Of a stretch of 11,336 bases of DNA, positions 1 through 6,408 are shown piece by piece (position 1 is the first letter of the stretch; each line of letters begins with the position of its first letter). Location: positions 1 to 11,336 of the forward strand of contig DQSX01000151.1 of the NCBI GenBank assembly GCA_015663065.1. Reading direction: 5' to 3'. The notes beneath the pieces were generated by a model. It searched no databases, was not told the DNA's origin, and saw only the letters and a list, made by a program, of their open reading frames with translations. The stretch is from Sulfurovum sp. (lineage in GTDB: Bacteria; Campylobacterota; Campylobacteria; Campylobacterales; Sulfurovaceae). A program made the position numbers and the translations under genes.

Positions 1-31
1 ATATTTTTGTTGAAACTCTAACTTCTCTGTA

Positions 32-1033
32 TTATAAAACATCTTTAATCTTTTTAGCTATTTCTTCAATCACCTTTACCGTTACAGAATTGCCTGCCTG
101 TTTATACTGATGAGAGATAGCTAGTTCTGTTGGAAATTTAAAACTAGAATCAAAACCTTGAAATTTGATACATTCTGATGGTGTTAATTTTCTTATTCCT
201 TTTTTATCTTTTATAATTGGCACATTATGTCCACCTGTACCCATATTTGCTGTTAATGTAGGACAAACATTATTTTTATTTTCTCTTACGTAATGCCTAC
301 GCCATTGATATATAGTATTTTCATTCTTTATATCATTTTTAATTTTATCATAGAGTGGTTTTCCATTATAATAAAACTTTTCTTCTACTTTGTTATCTAA
401 ATAATCATGTATTGTTTTTGTTGGAAATATATTTTCTGGAAAATTGAATTCTTTGACTTCACCTAGGAATGCAACAATATATATTCTTTCACGATTTTGA
501 GGAATATTAAAATCTTTTGTATTAAGAACTTTATAAAATAGTGAATAACCAATTTCTTCTAAAGTTTTTTTTACAATTTCAAACGTTTTCCCATTATCAT
601 GATTAACAAAACCTTTTACATTTTCTAAAAATATAACTTTTGGTTTATGATATTTAGCAATTCTTGCAACATCAAAGAATAGAGTTCCTCTTGTATCATC
701 AAAACCTTTTCTCTGCCCTGCAACACTGAAAGCTTGGCAGGGAAACCCTGCCAAGATTATATCATGCGCAGGAATATCAGAAGCATCAATAGAAGTAATA
801 TCGCCGTATGGAACTTCGTTGTAATTTAAGTAATATGTTTTCTGTGCATTTTTATCAATCTCTGAAGAGAATACAAAATCTATGTCTGAACCAAAAGCAT
901 TTAAGAATCCTGTCCTTATTCCACCAATTCCTGCAAATAAATCTATTGCTTTTAATGTATATGTATCATTTAAAACCATAAACTTACTCACATTTTCTCC
1001 TTGAATATAATTAAATAAATTATGTGCATTCAT
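32..1033 (-). CDS. DNA (cytosine-5)-methyltransferase, HhaI-like architecture
   Basis: Transfers a methyl group from S-adenosylmethionine to C5 of cytosine in a short DNA target. Family motifs occur in order in 333 residues: motif I with DLFAGIGG (about 31-38), motif IV GFPCQ with catalytic Cys99, motif VI ENV (137-139), motif VIII QNRERIY (179-185), a target-recognition region (about 195-285) and motif X AGNSV (313-317). Length and motif spacing resemble M.HhaI (about 327 residues), so it should be an intact enzyme. The start at 1033 is chosen because AAAGGATG lies just upstream; Met19 is a less likely alternative. Sampled stretches are about 25-30% G+C, against about 50% in the neighbouring hom, which suggests horizontal acquisition. 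No restriction endonuclease is visible; one could lie beyond the left edge. The target sequence cannot be read from the protein. Confidence 0.96.
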   Translation of the reverse strand: MNAHNLFNYIQGENVSKFMVLNDTYTLKAIDLFAGIGGIRTGFLNAFGSDIDFVFSSEIDKNAQKTYYLNYNEVPYGDITSIDASDIPAHDIILAGFPCQAFSVAGQRKGFDDTRGTLFFDVARIAKYHKPKVIFLENVKGFVNHDNGKTFEIVKKTLEEIGYSLFYKVLNTKDFNIPQNRERIYIVAFLGEVKEFNFPENIFPTKTIHDYLDNKVEEKFYYNGKPLYDKIKNDIKNENTIYQWRRHYVRENKNNVCPTLTANMGTGGHNVPIIKDKKGIRKLTPSECIKFQGFDSSFKFPTELAISHQYKQAGNSVTVKVIEEIAKKIKDVL

Positions 1034-1113
1034 TATGTCATCCTTTGATGTTTAAATCAAAGTATGTCATAAGAAAAAGTATTTTAGTAAAAATATGTCA
1101 AATAGACATATTT
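1034..1113 (-). promoter_or_regulatory. Leader of the DNA methyltransferase with three TGACATA repeats
   Basis: Read on the minus strand, TGACATA occurs at 1094-1100, 1063-1069 and 1034-1040, about 30 bases apart, the last directly touching the start codon. A TAAAAT hexamer after a T-rich run (plus-strand 1081-1086) is a possible -10 box of the Campylobacterota kind. A 7-bp inverted repeat CTTTGAT/ATCAAAG lies at 1043-1049 and 1056-1062. The repeats could be operator sites or chance in AT-rich DNA; the first one is also part of the hom hairpin. Confidence 0.35.
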
Positions 1114-1117
1114 TTAC
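1087..1117 (-). terminator. Perfect hairpin over the hom stop codon, probable terminator
   Basis: Thirteen bases at 1087-1099 (GTAAAAATATGTC) pair perfectly with 1105-1117 across a five-base loop. An A-rich left arm and a U-rich right arm around a small GTC/GAC core is the shape of a bidirectional intrinsic terminator. The right arm as transcribed gives UUUUU, followed within about ten bases by another run of five T. The stop codon of hom (1114-1116) is inside the stem. It most likely ends the long minus-strand operon before the methyltransferase. Confidence 0.6.
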
Positions 1118-2376
1118 TTCTCAATTCTCATCATTGCGATCTCACCTTGTACCACATCGAGTTTGCCCAATGCTTCAATAGCTTTTTGCATTTTATTCTC
1201 TTTACATGTGTGTGTGGTAAAAAGAAGTTTTGCAATATCTTCATCTTTGGTCGGTTTTTGCAACATAGAATCAATGGATATACCGAACTCACCTAGTGAA
1301 GCAGTGATCTCTGCTAAGACACCACTCTCATCTGCTACTTGAAGACGGATGTAATATTGCGTCTCTATCTCATCTCTGCTCAGTAGTTTGAGTCCAGATT
1401 CCAAACCTTTTTTATAGCCGAGCATAGGACCATGGTTTCCACGGACAATATCAACGATGTCTGCAATAACAGCAGACGCAGTAGCGTCACCACCGGCACC
1501 CGGTCCGTAATACATAGTTTCACCCACACGGTCACCCACAACAGTCACAGCATTCATGACACCATCCACTTTAGCGATCATGCTCTCTTGAGGTATCATG
1601 GTCGCATGTACTCTCAACTCTACACCATTATTCACTTTTTTTGCGATACCAAGCAGTTTGATCTCATAGCCGAATTCTTTGGCAAAAGCCACATCTGTCT
1701 GTGTAATATTTTCAATACCTTCAATAAGAATATCTTCAGGCTTTGCATCGATCCCATACGCAATAGATGCCAAAATAAGCAGTTTATGAGACGCATCATA
1801 ACCACCCACATCAAATTCAGGGTCCGCTTCTGCATAGCCCAGATCTTGCGCCTCTTTTAATATCTCATCGTACTGAGCACCATCATTGATCATTTTGGTC
1901 AACATGTAGTTACAGGTACCGTTCATGATCCCTTTGATAGACTCAATATGGTTTGCAGAAAGCCCGTTACGCAATGCACCGATAATAGGAATACCACCTG
2001 CCGTACTTGCTTCATACATCAAAGGAATATCTCCTGCGATCTCCTGAAGTTCATAACGGTGGTAAGCGAGCAATGCTTTGTTTGCAGTGACTACAGCTTT
2101 ACCTTTTTCCAAAGCTTTTTTAACCAAAGCATATGGCTCATCCACACCACCCATCAGCTCAACAACAATGTCAATTTCCGGATCATTAATGACATCCATA
2201 GGATCATCAGATAGTGTTACCGATACACCTCTGTCTTTAGAGAGATTCTTCACCACACCTGACTTTACAACGATTTTCTTGCCTGCTCTGGCTTCTATGA
2301 TATCCGCATTGGATTCAAGAATATTTGCAACAGAGGCACCCACAGTACCTACACCCAGTATACCGATCTTAACCAT
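1114..2376 (-). CDS. hom: Homoserine dehydrogenase with C-terminal ACT domain
   Basis: Reduces aspartate semialdehyde to homoserine with NAD(P)H, the branch point to threonine and methionine; cytoplasmic. The N-terminus carries the nucleotide-binding fold with GVGTVG (8-13) and TANK (97-100). The catalytic domain has NGTCNYML (152-159) and ADPEFDVGGYDASHK (184-198), ending in the expected active-site lysine, Lys198. An ACT domain (about 341-415, with SGVLAEI) is the likely site of feedback by an amino acid such as threonine. The 420 residues are normal for the monofunctional enzyme with ACT and without aspartokinase. The ATG overlaps the aminotransferase stop by eight bases, and an AGAGGA ribosome site lies inside that upstream gene, so the two are probably translationally coupled. 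Confidence 0.97.
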   Translation of the reverse strand: MVKIGILGVGTVGASVANILESNADIIEARAGKKIVVKSGVVKNLSKDRGVSVTLSDDPMDVINDPEIDIVVELMGGVDEPYALVKKALEKGKAVVTANKALLAYHRYELQEIAGDIPLMYEASTAGGIPIIGALRNGLSANHIESIKGIMNGTCNYMLTKMINDGAQYDEILKEAQDLGYAEADPEFDVGGYDASHKLLILASIAYGIDAKPEDILIEGIENITQTDVAFAKEFGYEIKLLGIAKKVNNGVELRVHATMIPQESMIAKVDGVMNAVTVVGDRVGETMYYGPGAGGDATASAVIADIVDIVRGNHGPMLGYKKGLESGLKLLSRDEIETQYYIRLQVADESGVLAEITASLGEFGISIDSMLQKPTKDEDIAKLLFTTHTCKENKMQKAIEALGKLDVVQGEIAMMRIEK

Positions 2377-3601
2377 TCTTCTTTTCCTCTTCTAACTTTT
2401 TCAGGAATTTCTTAATATTTTTTGCTGCCTGACGAATACGTTTTTCATTTTCTATCAGTGCAATACGTACATACTGGTCTCCGTAAATACCAAAACCGAT
2501 ACCTGGGCTTACTGCCACACCCGCTTCAAGTAAAAGCTGTTTGGAAAACTCCAGCGACCCCATCTCTCTGGCGATCTCAGGGATCTTCCCCCAAATGAAC
2601 ATGGAAGCATTCGGTTTTGCCAAAGGCCATCCTGCGTTGGTAAAAGACTCTATCATTACATCACGTCTTTTTTCATAACGCGGGATAATCTGCTCATCAG
2701 GGATGTAACCGTGTTCGTCAAGTGCCACAGTTGCCGCAACCTGCACCGGTGTGAACATACCGTAATCCAACCATGATTTAATGCTCTGAAGTGCGCCAAT
2801 GAGTTTTTTGTTACCCACAATGAACCCTACTCTCCATCCTGCCATGTTGTATGACTTTGAGAGAGTATAGGCTTCTACCGCTACATCTTTTGCACCTTCC
2901 ACTTCAAGGATAGAAGGTGTTTTGTAGCCGTCAAAAGTAATGTCAGCATAGGCAATATCAGAGATAATATAAAAACGTTTCTCTTTTGCCAAAGCAACCA
3001 GTCTGACATAAAATTCCGGTGTCACTGTTGCTGTAGTTGGGTTGTGGGGGAAATTAACTACAAGAAACTTTGCCTGAGGAACATTCTTCTCAAGTGACTC
3101 TATGAGGTCAGTAAAAAAACGCTCTTCGTCTACTTCAAAGGTATCTTCATTAAAAATAAGTTCCATTTTTTCCACAGAACCGCCTGCCAGCACAAAGGCT
3201 TGAGAGTGTATAGGATAGGTAGGATCCGGAACGATCGCCACATCACCTGGATTGGTAATGGCTTGAACCAAATGCACATAGCCCTCTTTACTTCCCATGG
3301 TTGCTACCACTTCCGTATTGGCATCAAGGTCTACATTGTACTTTCGCTTATACCAGTTCGCCATTGCCAAACGCAGTTTGTATATCCCTTTAGAGGCAGA
3401 GTAGCCGTGTGTTTTCGTTTTTTTCGCTGTTTCACAGAGCTTATCTACTATGGGTTTGGGTGTAGGTGCATCCGGATTTCCCATAGAGAAATCGATAATA
3501 TCACACCCCTCTCTTCTAAGCTTCATTTTAAGATCGTTGATCTCTGCAAAGAGGTATTTCGGTAAACGGTTTATTTTTTCAAATTGAATTTCATCAAACA
3601 T
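2369..3601 (-). CDS. Class I PLP aminotransferase, AlaC/DapL-like
   Basis: Pyridoxal-phosphate aminotransferase of fold type I, 410 residues. Diagnostic sites are the NPTT loop with Asn187, Asp215 in SDIAYAD, and the Schiff-base lysine Lys249 in TLSKSYNMAGWR with Arg257; an RIALIEN element near the C-terminus supplies the carboxylate-binding arginine. The opening IIDFSMGNPD, HGYSASKG and the GSKEG motif closely follow E. coli AlaC, the glutamate-pyruvate aminotransferase. Campylobacterota members are often labelled aspartate or LL-diaminopimelate aminotransferase. The substrate cannot be settled from sequence. The direct coupling to hom (eight-base overlap) argues for a role near aspartate-family or alanine synthesis. 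A purine-rich ribosome site (AAGAGAG) precedes the ATG. Confidence 0.93.
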   Translation of the reverse strand: MFDEIQFEKINRLPKYLFAEINDLKMKLRREGCDIIDFSMGNPDAPTPKPIVDKLCETAKKTKTHGYSASKGIYKLRLAMANWYKRKYNVDLDANTEVVATMGSKEGYVHLVQAITNPGDVAIVPDPTYPIHSQAFVLAGGSVEKMELIFNEDTFEVDEERFFTDLIESLEKNVPQAKFLVVNFPHNPTTATVTPEFYVRLVALAKEKRFYIISDIAYADITFDGYKTPSILEVEGAKDVAVEAYTLSKSYNMAGWRVGFIVGNKKLIGALQSIKSWLDYGMFTPVQVAATVALDEHGYIPDEQIIPRYEKRRDVMIESFTNAGWPLAKPNASMFIWGKIPEIAREMGSLEFSKQLLLEAGVAVSPGIGFGIYGDQYVRIALIENEKRIRQAAKNIKKFLKKLEEEKKNG

Positions 3602-3621
3602 ATATTTTCTCTCTTCTTTAC

Positions 3622-4134
3622 TTAATGCGTGCTATTTTCTTCAGTCACTTTATTTCTATTTTCAATATTCAGGTCGGCTGCAATATTTGACTCAGGGACT
3701 GTTTTTACTGCCGTATTGTCAGCATGTCCGGGCATGATCATTGCACTTAACTTCTCTTCAGGAAAAGGAAGCATAGCTTTGAGCTTCTCTCTGTCAAAAT
3801 GCATAAATGCATACCAAACGGCGAATCCTATCATAATAAGTACAATGAACATAAAAAATTTGGATTTTCCTTTTTTCTCTTCAGGCATCGGCAGACCAAG
3901 CGTAATGCTTTCATCTCTCTTTATGCCATCATAGTACTCTGCAGCCAGTGTTCTTACTGCTGAGAGGTCAGCATGGTACTCTCTCTCAATAATAGAGATG
4001 AACCCCATGGTCTTCACTCTGTTGATCTTTGCAAAATCAGCAGCTATGATGGCATCAATATTGTCTTCTGCAATATTTGTCTTTGCAGAGATCGCTGCGA
4101 CTGTATTTTCTTCAAGTATTTCATTTAACTGCAT
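3622..4134 (-). CDS. Single-span membrane protein with cytoplasmic helical domain, possibly RodZ-like
   Basis: I do not recognise this 170-residue protein with confidence. Residues 1-70 are predicted helical and charged. The run around IAEDNIDAIIAADF followed by GFISIIEREYHADL loosely resembles the helix-turn-helix domain that opens RodZ and related membrane-anchored proteins. An acidic and basic linker (84-92) leads to one clear membrane span (about 92-112, FFMFIVLIMIGFAVWYAF). The remaining ~58 residues are polar and low in complexity, probably periplasmic by the positive-inside rule. Its ATG lies inside the end of rlmB (14-base overlap), with AGGA seven bases before it, so it is probably co-translated with rlmB. 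C. jejuni has, as I recall, a small membrane protein at the same relative place (Cj0152c). Confidence 0.85.
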   Translation of the reverse strand: MQLNEILEENTVAAISAKTNIAEDNIDAIIAADFAKINRVKTMGFISIIEREYHADLSAVRTLAAEYYDGIKRDESITLGLPMPEEKKGKSKFFMFIVLIMIGFAVWYAFMHFDREKLKAMLPFPEEKLSAMIMPGHADNTAVKTVPESNIAADLNIENRNKVTEENSTH

Positions 4135-4807
4135 AACCCATCCTGTGTATTAATATTGCTGCTGCGGCAGAGACATTGAGTGAATCAAACTGATGTTTCA
4201 TCTCAATAGAAACAACCTTGTCTATTTTTGTTTTTGCTTTTTTGGAAATACCTTCACCTTCAGAACCTAGAACAAGTACACGTTTCGGGGCAAAGTCCAT
4301 CTCTTCTACGGCTGTCCCGTTCATATCGGCACCATAAAAAGTGAAACCTACCTGTTGCAGTTCATTGAACAGATCCAACACATTGTGCTGTACTCTAAAA
4401 GGTATGTCAAGCAGTGCACCCGAACTGCTTCGAATGATCGCCGCAAAGTTCAATTTTTTTACACCTGTCGCCACCACCGCATCTGCACCAAGTGCATAGG
4501 CTGTTCTTACAATGGCCCCTATGTTACCCACATCGGTCAAACCATCAAGCACTACAATAAAGTCATTTTTCTTAATGTCTGCAACAGTACTTTGCTGAAG
4601 CTCTTTGACTTCAAGTAAAATACCCTGATGGTTCCCGCCTTTAGACATAGACTGTGCCCATTTCTCTTCAAGAAACTTGATCTTCTCATGGTGCTGATGG
4701 AACAGTGCCTGAGGAAGTATGTTCTTCTTTGCAACATATACCGTTTCTATCATATCGGGGTGTTTCTCTAAAGCATAGAGACAAACTTGTTTTCCATAAA
4801 TAATCAT
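4121..4807 (-). CDS. rlmB: TrmH-family 23S rRNA 2'-O-methyltransferase, RlmB-like
   Basis: SPOUT-superfamily RNA 2'-O-ribose methyltransferase. The best guess for the target is G2251 of 23S rRNA in the peptidyl-transferase P loop, as in RlmB. The N-terminal substrate-binding domain ends with the NHQGI element (59-63) typical of RlmB and TrmH relatives. The catalytic domain shows motif 1 DGLTDVGNIGAIVRTA with Asn95 and Arg101, motif 2 VLVLGSEGEGIS (177-188) with Glu183, and motif 3 DSLNVSAAAAI (208-218), which build the trefoil-knot cofactor site. The 228 residues are slightly shorter than E. coli RlmB (about 243). The start lies 14 bases after the rsmI stop and has no strong ribosome site. 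A related enzyme acting on another rRNA or tRNA guanosine is possible. Confidence 0.9.
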   Translation of the reverse strand: MIIYGKQVCLYALEKHPDMIETVYVAKKNILPQALFHQHHEKIKFLEEKWAQSMSKGGNHQGILLEVKELQQSTVADIKKNDFIVVLDGLTDVGNIGAIVRTAYALGADAVVATGVKKLNFAAIIRSSSGALLDIPFRVQHNVLDLFNELQQVGFTFYGADMNGTAVEEMDFAPKRVLVLGSEGEGISKKAKTKIDKVVSIEMKHQFDSLNVSAAAAILIHRMGYAVK

Positions 4808-4821
4808 AAGTATGATTTTAT

Positions 4822-5634
4822 CTAATTTTCAATTAAAACCCGATACCACTCTTTCACGCTCTTGTCACTGAGTTGTGCCAGGAGTTTGGCTTTAGGTTTG
4901 GGAGGCAGATCCAGAGTCAAGACTTCACTAAAAGACAAAGATTTTTCTGTACTTTTTTGTGCAGAGATCACGACCACCCACTCTCCGCGTATGGTCATCT
5001 CTTTGAATTTTTCATCCAACTCTTTTGCTGTACCCCTGTAATAGGTCTGATACTTCTTGGAGATCTCTTTTGCTAAAAAAAGCTCTCTGTTCTCATCCAA
5101 AGAGAGCACTTCACTTAAAAGTTTTTCCAGTCTGTGCGGTGCTTCGTAGAGGATTGTATTGTAGCCGTTCCCCATAGCTTCTGCCAAGGCTGCAGAGCGC
5201 TCTTTTCCTTTGTGCGGCAAAAAAGCATAAAAGAGGAATTTACCCTCTTCAAAACCCGAAGCTGCATAGGCTGTGGTCACTGCGGATGCACCCGGCAGGA
5301 CATCATAAGCCAAAGCATGTTCCTGACAATAGGCAACCAAAAGCTGCCCCGGATCAGAGATGACCGGCATCCCTGCATCAGAGACGTACACTACCTCTTT
5401 TTCCTTGAAACTCTCAGCATACTCTTCCAGACGTGCTTCTCCATTATGCTCATTAAAGGAGATGAACTCTGCTTCAGGATACTTCATAGCAAAGCGCTCT
5501 TCAAGCAGACGCAAAAGCCGTTTGGTCTGACGTGTATCTTCACATAAAAAAAGTGTTGCTTTTTCAAAAAGCTTCATCGCTCTTATGGTAATATCTTGGG
5601 GATTTCCAATGGGTGTAGGTATGAATGTGATCAT
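4822..5634 (-). CDS. rsmI: 16S rRNA (cytidine(1402)-2'-O)-methyltransferase
   Basis: Methylates the ribose of C1402 in the 16S rRNA decoding centre. It belongs to the tetrapyrrole-methylase fold family. Visible motifs are PTPIGN (6-11), CEDTRQTKRLL (31-41), SDAGMPVISDPG (85-96), LPGASAV (113-119), YEAPHRL (163-169) and AKEISK (188-193), all expected in RsmI. The 270 residues are about normal. The ATG follows a pyrimidine run (CACTCCCCTTT) and has no recognisable Shine-Dalgarno sequence. A hairpin at 5648-5673 lies between it and rpmE, so expression may depend on readthrough or processing there. The order rpmE-rsmI-rlmB groups three ribosome genes. Confidence 0.96.
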   Translation of the reverse strand: MITFIPTPIGNPQDITIRAMKLFEKATLFLCEDTRQTKRLLRLLEERFAMKYPEAEFISFNEHNGEARLEEYAESFKEKEVVYVSDAGMPVISDPGQLLVAYCQEHALAYDVLPGASAVTTAYAASGFEEGKFLFYAFLPHKGKERSAALAEAMGNGYNTILYEAPHRLEKLLSEVLSLDENRELFLAKEISKKYQTYYRGTAKELDEKFKEMTIRGEWVVVISAQKSTEKSLSFSEVLTLDLPPKPKAKLLAQLSDKSVKEWYRVLIEN

Positions 5635-5647
5635 AAAGGGGAGTGGG

Positions 5648-5673
5648 TGAACAGAGCCAAAAAGGCCTGTTCA
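5648..5673 (-). other. Hairpin between rpmE and rsmI
   Basis: TGAACAG at 5648-5654 pairs with CTGTTCA at 5667-5673, and GCC (5656-5658) with GGC (5664-5666), giving ten pairs with one bulged base (5655) around a five-base loop. On the transcribed strand the loop is UUUUU. No U tract follows (the next bases are CCCACTCCCC), so it is not a standard terminator. It may stabilise the rpmE 3' end, be an RNase site, or partly attenuate readthrough. Confidence 0.5.
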
Positions 5674-5679
5674 GGGTAC

Positions 5680-5880
5680 TTAGCTAAGTTTATATTTGCT
5701 TTTAAACTTCTCAACTCTACCGGCAGCATCAAGAATTTTCTCAGAACCTGTAAAGAATGGGTGACATTCATTACAAATATCAATACTCATCTCTGGCTTG
5801 TTCGTTCTGATCTCAAACTCGTTTCCACAAGCACATTTCACTTTACACTCTACGTAATCCGGGTGAATCTCTTTTCTCAT
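5680..5880 (-). CDS. rpmE: 50S ribosomal protein L31, zinc-binding type
   Basis: Large-subunit ribosomal protein bL31, 66 residues, which bridges the central protuberance to the small-subunit head. The sequence opens MRKEIHPDY as in the family and keeps four likely zinc ligands: Cys16, Cys18, Cys36 and Cys39 (CACG and CNEC). This makes it the C+ form, not the zinc-independent YkgM type. AAGG sits nine bases before the ATG. It is the first gene of the minus-strand run and has its own structured leader; a hairpin follows its stop codon. Confidence 0.98.
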   Translation of the reverse strand: MRKEIHPDYVECKVKCACGNEFEIRTNKPEMSIDICNECHPFFTGSEKILDAAGRVEKFKSKYKLS

Positions 5881-6007
5881 TTTTTTACCTTTTAGTTTGT
5901 TTTGGTGACAGGTAACTGGCCTGTTCTAGTCAATGACTCTTCCGTGTTTGCAGGCAAACAGGGTTATTGCAACGCTCTTTGGCGAGACAATGAAGAACGG
6001 TATTTTA
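5881..6007 (-). promoter_or_regulatory. rpmE promoter and structured leader, candidate L31 autoregulatory RNA
   Basis: A GATAAAATA element (TAAAAT at 6002-6007 read on the minus strand) is a plausible -10 box and implies a leader of about 115 bases. Two local hairpins can form: TGTTTGC/GCAAACA (5954-5960 with 5945-5951, extended by CC/GG across a mismatch), and ACAGG/CCTGT (5920-5924 with 5908-5912). An exclusive alternative pairs CCTGTT (5957-5962) with AACAGG (5920-5925), which uses one arm of each hairpin. The nonamer GAACAGGCC in the second hairpin (5918-5926) recurs after rpmE at 5664-5672. L31 leaders regulated by L31 are known in other phyla; this one is inferred only from pairing. Confidence 0.4.
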
Positions 6008-6020
6008 TCAAAAAATGTTT

Positions 6021-6096
6021 AAAATAGTATAAAAGCACTTTTTATAGGCTGCATAGCAAAATTCTGGTATGCTTCCAGAGAGAAATCTATACAAAA
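6021..6096 (+). promoter_or_regulatory. Promoter and 5' leader of the plus-strand three-gene unit
   Basis: TATAAAA at 6028-6034 is a good -10 candidate, placing transcription start near 6040. It is divergent to the rpmE promoter, whose -10 box lies only about 20 bases away, so the two may compete. TATAAAA and TTTTATA (6040-6046) form a 7-bp inverted repeat around the likely start site. In the leader, TCTGG (6063-6067) can pair with CCAGA (6075-6079) across seven bases. AGAGAGAAAT before the ATG is the only ribosome-site candidate. Confidence 0.4.
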
Positions 6097-6408
6097 ATGA
6101 GAAGAACAATTAAGAAAATGTCTATTGGAAAATCAATATTTTTAGTTTTGACCCTGCTGTCATCCATCTATGCCAATGAGGGTCCTATTGGTGCCAAAGC
6201 AGTTGTTTCAAACAAAAATGTTGTGATAGGGGATAATGAGAGAATCACGCATATGTCTGTCTACAATCAGGGGGAGCTTAAAAGAGAGTGTACTACGCTT
6301 ACACTGACCTTCGCACCTAAAAAAGATATGACCATTCCCTCTTATCTTCCCAAAGGAGAACACAGATGGATATTTTTGCTTTACAGTCAATTGCCGGAGG
6401 TTTTTTAG
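6097..6408 (+). CDS. Small exported protein of unknown function
   Basis: Unrecognised 103-residue protein. Residues 1-26 form a signal peptide: a basic start (RRTIKK), a hydrophobic core (SIFLVLTLLSS) and a likely cut after IYA, leaving about 77 residues in the periplasm. Met8 is an alternative start and keeps the signal core. The mature part holds one cysteine (Cys65) and is rich in short polar and beta-prone stretches. The last 14 codons overlap the next gene in another frame, and that gene's strong ribosome site lies inside this one. The end may therefore be genuine with translational coupling, or the 3' end may have drifted. A frameshift joining the two is less likely because the second gene has its own start signal. 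Confidence 0.65.
   Translation: MRRTIKKMSIGKSIFLVLTLLSSIYANEGPIGAKAVVSNKNVVIGDNERITHMSVYNQGELKRECTTLTLTFAPKKDMTIPSYLPKGEHRWIFLLYSQLPEVF

Noticed and set aside
1094..1105. TTGACA on the minus strand as a -35 box for the methyltransferase
   Set aside because: No good -10 hexamer lies 16-18 bases downstream, the motif is part of the hom hairpin, and Campylobacterota promoters rarely rely on a -35 box.
1..1120. A transposon or phage remnant carrying the methyltransferase
   Set aside because: No transposase or integrase, no target-site duplication and no terminal inverted repeat is visible in the part shown; the left edge is cut off.
1024..2395. Several open frames on the plus strand opposite hom and the aminotransferase
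   Set aside because: They lie antisense to well-identified genes, their translations look like non-protein composition rich in Cys, His and Phe, and none has a convincing ribosome site.
5648..5673. Rho-independent terminator after rpmE
   Set aside because: No U tract follows the stem on the transcribed strand; recorded as a hairpin of uncertain role.
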